From the NCBI GenBank assembly GCA_018064505.1, contig JAGHVC010000122.1, positions 1-45,291 of the forward strand: DNA of 45,291 nt, written 5' to 3'. Below, in pieces: positions 41,021 through 45,291 of this stretch. Under the pieces are notes generated by a model, which saw only the letters and a program-made list of their open reading frames with translations, had not been told where the DNA came from and did not search any database. Positions within the stretch are counted from its first letter, which is position 1. Each line of letters starts with the position of its first letter. Source of the DNA: Candidatus Minthosoma caballi. GTDB taxonomy: Bacteria > Bacteroidota > Bacteroidia > Bacteroidales > Bacteroidaceae. The position numbers and the translations under genes are program-made.

Positions 41021-42367
41021 ATGAAAAGATTTTTGCATTACATACTCCTTGTTTTGAGCCTTGTGGTTTGTTTTTCCTGCGGAGAGGATAGGACTCATGA
41101 GCTGGAGGAGAAGACTCAGCATAACCATTGGATTTTTGCTCAGTTGCAGGACTGGTATCTCTGGAATGATGAACTGGAGGAGTATGAGCCTGCATGGAGG
41201 GAGTTTTTTGCTAAGCCAGATGTGTTTCTCAGTTCTGTTGCAGGAAAGGCAAACAAGGCTGACAAGTGGTCGTATTTGGAAATAGACACATTGAGAAAGG
41301 ATTTGCATACTCGCGGACATTATAATCACATTGATTCGTATGGCTTTGACTTTGTGCTGATGAATGACCCTACGGGGCAGACTACAAGGTCGTATGCAAG
41401 AGTCATCACCGTGTATCCTAATTCTCCTGCATCGAAAGCGGGGCTGGCGAGGAATGACTTCATCAGCGAGTTTGATTCTTTTAAGCTTTCAAGCAATAAT
41501 GCTTCAAGGCTCGAAAAAGGGATGGCTAAGACTTTGACTGTGTGCAGATTGGGAGTGGGTGAGGAAAGTTTATTCTGGGAGGAAACAAAGAGCGTGGATC
41601 TGGCAGAGTCGAGATGTGTGGAGGATGTGGCTTTCCCTGTTGATACCATTCACATGGTGGAGGGGAGGAAAGTTGGCTATGTGATGTGCAACAGGCTTCT
41701 GCCAAGTTCGGAAGGAGACGGAGAGTCGAGGACTGCCGTTACCGACTATAAGGCACGGCTTGACGGACTGATGGGGAAATTCGCTGATGCTAAGGTGGAT
41801 GAGCTCGTGGTGGATTTCCGCCTCTGCAACTTTGGCACTATGGAGATGGCTCGCAGGTTTGCAAGCTATATTGTTTCTCCAGCTAAGCTGAATGGTGTGT
41901 TTGCTAAGACATATTGGAATGCTAATTGTTCTGCAAACAATACGACTCTTCCTTTCGATACATCGGTGAGGAACCTTAACCTTAGAAGAGTGTATTTCAT
42001 TACAAGTGAATATACTCAGGGGGCTGCTGAATGGGTGATTCATTCTTTGCAAAGTGCTATGGGCGAAGAGAATGTACTCGTCATTGGCAAGCCTTCTGCT
42101 GGACAGAATGTGATGACGGCTGAGGTTGGTAACAAATATCACATTTCTCTCTTCCCAGCAGTGGCTTATGTGGCCGACGGGGAGGGCAGCTATGAGTATG
42201 GCAGCATTGTGCCAGAGTGTGCCGACGATGAGTTTTTGTATATTGACCTTGAGAGCTATGGTTCAAGAAATGAAGCTCTTCTGCAAGATGCCATTTTTCA
42301 TATATCGAATGGATATTTTGAGGGACAAAATGTCGAAGAGGGTGACAATATGTCCGAATCCGAGTAG
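41021..42367 (+). CDS. S41-like (C-terminal processing peptidase) lipoprotein, probably inactive
   Basis: 448 residues. Lipobox CFSC with C20. An N-terminal region (QDWYLWNDELEEY) as in Bacteroidota S41 proteins is followed by a PDZ-like domain (about 110-175, VYPNSPASKAGLARNDFI) and the S41 core (GYVMCNRLLPS, VDELVVDFRLC, VYFITSEYTQGAAEWVIHSL, VIGKPSAGQNVMTAEV). In active members the nucleophile lies in a SASE-like motif and the general base is a Lys in a GK motif. Here these positions read G334-A-A-E337 and Q362, so both look lost. It may bind peptides without cutting them. I took ATG 41021; a GTG sits directly before it. Confidence 0.8.
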   Translation: MKRFLHYILLVLSLVVCFSCGEDRTHELEEKTQHNHWIFAQLQDWYLWNDELEEYEPAWREFFAKPDVFLSSVAGKANKADKWSYLEIDTLRKDLHTRGHYNHIDSYGFDFVLMNDPTGQTTRSYARVITVYPNSPASKAGLARNDFISEFDSFKLSSNNASRLEKGMAKTLTVCRLGVGEESLFWEETKSVDLAESRCVEDVAFPVDTIHMVEGRKVGYVMCNRLLPSSEGDGESRTAVTDYKARLDGLMGKFADAKVDELVVDFRLCNFGTMEMARRFASYIVSPAKLNGVFAKTYWNANCSANNTTLPFDTSVRNLNLRRVYFITSEYTQGAAEWVIHSLQSAMGEENVLVIGKPSAGQNVMTAEVGNKYHISLFPAVAYVADGEGSYEYGSIVPECADDEFLYIDLESYGSRNEALLQDAIFHISNGYFEGQNVEEGDNMSESE

Positions 42368-42506
42368 AAAAAAGCCTTAGGGTACGCTATTTGTTATGCA
42401 CTTGAAGTGAAAGTATGTGAGTGCTTTTGTGCTTTTCATCAGCTTGTGTGTGCTGTGACTTTTGCATAGAAGGACTCCTGGTATTAACATTAATTCAAGT
42501 GCAACT

Positions 42507-44597
42507 ATGAACTTCAATCAAAACAATCAAGGCCAGCAAGAGACTGGCAAGGAGGTTCTTGAAAGGTATGCAATGAACCTCGTGGAGCGTGCCAGAAATG
42601 GTAAGCTTGACCCCGTCATTGGACGAGATGAGGAAATCAGACGAATTCTTCAGATTCTGAGCCGTAGAACTAAGAATAATCCTGTACTTATAGGCGAGCC
42701 TGGCACTGGTAAGACAGCAATAGTGGAAGGGCTTGCAGGGCGTATAGTTCGCGGTGATGTCCCAGACAATCTTAAAGATAAGGAACTTTACTCTCTGGAT
42801 ATGGGAGCGCTGATAGCAGGTGCTAAGTATCAAGGAGAGTTTGAGGAGAGGCTGAAAGCGGTAATCAAGGCTGTGGTGGAAAGTCAAGGTAAGATCATCC
42901 TTTTCATTGATGAAATCCACACTCTTGTAGGAGCAGGAAAATCGAGTGGAGCCATGGATGCCGCAAATATTCTCAAGCCAGCTTTGGCAAGAGGAGAGCT
43001 TAGAAGCATCGGTGCAACAACTCTGGATGAGTATCAGAAGTACTTTGAGCAAGATAAGGCCCTGGAGCGTCGTTTCCAAACTGTGATGGTAAGCGAGCCA
43101 GATGTGGTGAGCAGCATCTCTATCCTTCGAGGATTGAAAGAGAGGTATGAGAATCATCATAAGGTGCGTATCAAGGATGAGGCAATCATTGCTGCTGTTG
43201 AGCTTAGCAACCGTTACATCACGGAGAGATTCTTGCCAGATAAAGCCATAGACTTGATGGATGAAGCTGCTGCTAAGCTTCGTATGGAAAGGGATTCTTT
43301 GCCAGAGGAGCTCGATGAGATTTCTCGCAGAATTAAACAGCTGGAGATAGAACGGGCTGCTATCAAGAGAGAAGGTGATAAGGATAAACTTGCTGAGCTG
43401 AACAAGATCATCGGTGTTTTGCAAGACGATGAGCTTAAGCTTCGTTCAAAGTGGGTGAGTGAGAAGAGCCTTGTGGATAAGATTTCTCAAAACAAGCAAG
43501 AGATAGAAAGCCTGAAGTTTGATGCCGAAAGGGCAGAAAGAGAAGGTGACTATGCCAAGGTGGCTGAGATTCGCTACGGAAAGCTTAAGGCTCTTGCAGA
43601 GGAGATTGAACAGATTCAGAAGAGTCTTAACGACACTCAAGATGGCTCTGCCTTGATAAAGGAAGAGGTGAACAGCGATGACATTGCTGATGTGGTGAGT
43701 CGTTGGACTGGCATTCCTGTCAGCAAAATGCAGACATCTGAACGAACTAAGCTGCTCAACCTTGAAGCTGAGCTTCATAAGAGGGTAGTGGGGCAGGAAG
43801 AAGCAATTCAGGCTGTTAGTGATGCTGTGAGAAGAAGCAGGGCGGGGCTACAAGACCCAAAGAGGCCTATAGGATCGTTCATATTCTTGGGCACAACGGG
43901 CGTTGGCAAGACGGAACTTGCAAAGGCTCTGGCTGACTATCTCTTTGATGACGAAACAATGATGACTCGAATTGATATGAGCGAGTATCAAGAGAAATTC
44001 AGCGTCACTCGTCTCATTGGTGCTCCTCCTGGATATGTTGGCTATGAAGAGGGTGGACAGTTGACGGAAGCTGTTCGTAGAAAACCATATTCTGTAGTTC
44101 TGTTTGATGAGATAGAAAAAGCTCACCCTGATGTGTTCAACACTTTGCTCCAAGTGCTTGACGATGGTCGTCTGACGGACAACAAGGGCAGGACTGTGAA
44201 CTTCAAGAACACAATAATAATAATGACTTCTAACGCAAAGAGGGATCAATTAAGGGAGATATTCCGTCCAGAGTTCCTCAATAGAATCGATGATGTCATT
44301 ACATTCACTCCTCTGAATGAATCTGAAATTAAGCAGATTGTTCGGATTCAAGTTGATAAGGTTGTTAAGCTTGTAGCCGAGAATGGAGTGGCTATCAATG
44401 TGGATGATTCGGCAATAGAGCTAATTGCTCAAGCAGGATTTGATCCTCAGTTTGGAGCCCGCCCTGTGAAACGAGCTATCCAAGACCACTTGCTTAATGA
44501 ACTCAGCCGAAAGATAATTGGCGGAGAAATTGACAAGGCTCTCCCTGTTGTTGTGAGTGCAAAAGAAGGGGCAGTTGTGTTCTCGCAAGATGTATGA
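42507..44597 (+). CDS. clpB: ClpB-type AAA+ disaggregase lacking the N-domain
   Basis: 696 residues against about 860 for full ClpB. The first ATPase has Walker A GEPGTGKT (63-70), pore loop [12 protein letters not shown] and [13 protein letters not shown] full M-domain coiled coil (about 270-390) marks it as ClpB rather than ClpC. The second ATPase has [23 protein letters not shown] and [10 protein letters not shown]. The usual N-domain of about 150 residues is absent: 139 bases of non-coding DNA separate the ATG from the preceding gene. Between sensor 1 (IIIMTSN) and [10 protein letters not shown] only some ten residues remain where family members have about 35 to 40. It resembles the short ClpB95 form of E. 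coli. Confidence 0.88.
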   Translation: MNFNQNNQGQQETGKEVLERYAMNLVERARNGKLDPVIGRDEEIRRILQILSRRTKNNPVLIGEPGTGKTAIVEGLAGRIVRGDVPDNLKDKELYSLDMGALIAGAKYQGEFEERLKAVIKAVVESQGKIILFIDEIHTLVGAGKSSGAMDAANILKPALARGELRSIGATTLDEYQKYFEQDKALERRFQTVMVSEPDVVSSISILRGLKERYENHHKVRIKDEAIIAAVELSNRYITERFLPDKAIDLMDEAAAKLRMERDSLPEELDEISRRIKQLEIERAAIKREGDKDKLAELNKIIGVLQDDELKLRSKWVSEKSLVDKISQNKQEIESLKFDAERAEREGDYAKVAEIRYGKLKALAEEIEQIQKSLNDTQDGSALIKEEVNSDDIADVVSRWTGIPVSKMQTSERTKLLNLEAELHKRVVGQEEAIQAVSDAVRRSRAGLQDPKRPIGSFIFLGTTGVGKTELAKALADYLFDDETMMTRIDMSEYQEKFSVTRLIGAPPGYVGYEEGGQLTEAVRRKPYSVVLFDEIEKAHPDVFNTLLQVLDDGRLTDNKGRTVNFKNTIIIMTSNAKRDQLREIFRPEFLNRIDDVITFTPLNESEIKQIVRIQVDKVVKLVAENGVAINVDDSAIELIAQAGFDPQFGARPVKRAIQDHLLNELSRKIIGGEIDKALPVVVSAKEGAVVFSQDV

Positions 44598-44813
44598 GGT
44601 GAAATGAAGTATATAAATTAACGATTTGTTATTAGGTGGAGGCATATTTTCTCGATGTGTCTCTACCTTTTGTTTTGTGGCGATTTATATCCTAATTTTC
44701 CTATTTGTTCAACTGACTAAAAATACTGCGTTTTTTGAGTTAAAAATCTTTTGCTGATTATCAGCTATTTAGTCTGTTTTGCAAAAAAAAGAATAAAAAA
44801 AGTTTATTAAAAA

Positions 44814-44845
44814 TTTGGTGGTTAAACGAAAAGTGCCTAACTTTG
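44814..44845 (+). promoter_or_regulatory. tRNA cluster promoter
   Basis: TTTG (44814-44817), 20-base spacer, TAACTTTG (44838-44845). The gap 44598-44943 (346 bases) otherwise holds only A/T-rich DNA and a weak palindrome, GCTGATTATCAGC, near 44753. Confidence 0.85.
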
Positions 44846-44943
44846 CACTCGCTTTCGGAAAGGAACTGAGGATAACACCTCAAGGACAATAAAATCGAGT
44901 GCGATTTGAGTTCTCCAATTCGAGACGAAAATCATAAGAATGA

Positions 44944-45018
44944 GGGCGTTTAGCTCAGCTGGTTCAGAGCATCTGCCTTACAAGCAGAGGGTCGGCGGTT
45001 CGAATCCGTCAACGCCCA
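44944..45018 (+). tRNA. tRNA-Val (anticodon TAC)
   Basis: Acceptor GGGCGTT/AACGCCC with discriminator A. Anticodon stem TCTGC/GCAGA, loop CTTACAA, T-arm CGGTTCGAATCCG. CCA not encoded. First gene of the cluster. Confidence 0.95.
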
Positions 45019-45040
45019 CCTCGTTAGAGATATAGAATGA

Positions 45041-45114
45041 GGCTCGCTAGCTCAACTGAATAGAGCATTTGACTACGGATCAAAAGGTTACAGGTTTGAA
45101 TCCTGTGCGAGTCA
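45041..45114 (+). tRNA. tRNA-Arg (anticodon ACG)
   Basis: Acceptor GGCTCGC/GCGAGTC (one G-U), discriminator A. Anticodon stem TTTGA/TCAAA, loop CTACGGA, T-arm CAGGTTTGAATCCTG. CCA not encoded. Confidence 0.95.
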
Positions 45115-45133
45115 CTTTTTCTCGTAAATGATT

Positions 45134-45153
45134 CCTTGCTTTTTACAGCAAGG
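45134..45153 (+). other. Spacer hairpin between tRNA-Arg and tRNA-Tyr
   Basis: CCTTGCT (45134-45140) pairs with AGCAAGG (45147-45153), loop of six, followed by cattatttt. Possible weak terminator or processing signal. Confidence 0.4.
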
Positions 45154-45166
45154 CATTATTTTGAAA

Positions 45167-45249
45167 GGGTAGGTAGGTAAGTGGTTAAAACGGGCAGACT
45201 GTAAATCTGTTGCCTTACGGCTTCGGCGGTTCGAATCCGTCCCTGCCCA
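45167..45249 (+). tRNA. tRNA-Tyr (anticodon GTA)
   Basis: Acceptor GGGTAGG/CCTGCCC (one G-U), discriminator A. Anticodon loop CTGTAAA, and a long variable arm (GCCTTACGGCTTCGGC region) as expected for class II tRNA-Tyr. 83 bases, CCA not encoded. Confidence 0.95.
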
Positions 45250-45269
45250 CTTCAAAATAACGAGATTCT

Positions 45270-45291
45270 GCGGAAGTAGCTCAGTTGATAG
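45270..45291 (+). tRNA. 5' part of a tRNA, probably tRNA-Gly (cut by window end)
   Basis: GCGGAAG acceptor strand followed by TAGCTCAGTTGATAG, the D-arm pattern. The anticodon is outside the window; Gly is inferred from the 5' sequence and from the common Tyr-Gly order. Confidence 0.7.

Noticed and set aside
42495-43424. 309-codon antisense frame in clpB
   Set aside because: Shadow of a strongly conserved AAA+ gene; no recognisable motifs.

Overview
The window looks like chromosomal DNA of a Bacteroidales bacterium, most likely Prevotellaceae. The grounds are: many promoters of the Bacteroidota type (TTTG, about 20 bases, then TAnnTTTG); almost no Shine-Dalgarno sequences; a complete Bat (aerotolerance) operon; a tmRNA whose tag ends in YALAA; and family-typical lipoproteins and DUF proteins (LruC/DUF4842, DUF4861, DUF4922, DUF3667). 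No phage, insertion sequence, CRISPR array or integrase was seen. The genus call is an inference from gene content.

Layout. 1-8 kb: end of an outer-membrane-like protein, a TlpA-type thioredoxin, a small very basic protein, an M3 peptidase, a membrane-anchored AraC regulator, a secreted DUF4861 protein (minus strand), MtaB and a GT2 glycosyltransferase. 8.2-16.7 kb: the Bat operon (MoxR, DUF58, a two-TM protein, BatA to BatE). 16.8-21.6 kb: PAP2 phosphatase converging on tilS, tRNA-Cys, repeat copy A, glycerate kinase and a DUF3667 gene broken by one stop codon. 21.8-24.4 kb: a LruC-type lipoprotein and ssrA. 24.4-32.7 kb, all minus strand: a PIF1-like helicase with a TPR tail, aroE, menG, purC, phoH, a GH5 lipoprotein, queF and the queuosine-precursor transporter yhhQ. 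33-39.3 kb, plus strand: a four-gene overlapping operon (GT2-DUF4922 fusion, SpoIID/LytB enzyme, two MFS permeases of AmpG type). 39.4-40.2 kb: repeat copy B. 40.2-45.3 kb: a lipoprotein and an S41-like protein from a palindromic divergent promoter, a ClpB lacking its N-domain, and a tRNA cluster (Val, Arg, Tyr, start of Gly).

The most unusual features are these. First, two intergenic copies of a roughly 420-base composite element combine long inverted repeats, a 22-codon ORF and a 23-base periodic array of small palindromes; copy B also has a related inverted-repeat module next to it. Second, the GT2-DUF4922/SpoIID/two-permease operon may be a muropeptide salvage or signalling system: its SpoIID enzyme has no signal peptide, and its first gene carries a G10 tract that could switch its C-terminus. 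Third, the ClpB has lost its N-domain and has a deletion in the second ATPase. Fourth, the S41-like lipoprotein appears to lack its catalytic residues. Functional statements rest on motifs read by eye; no database search was run.
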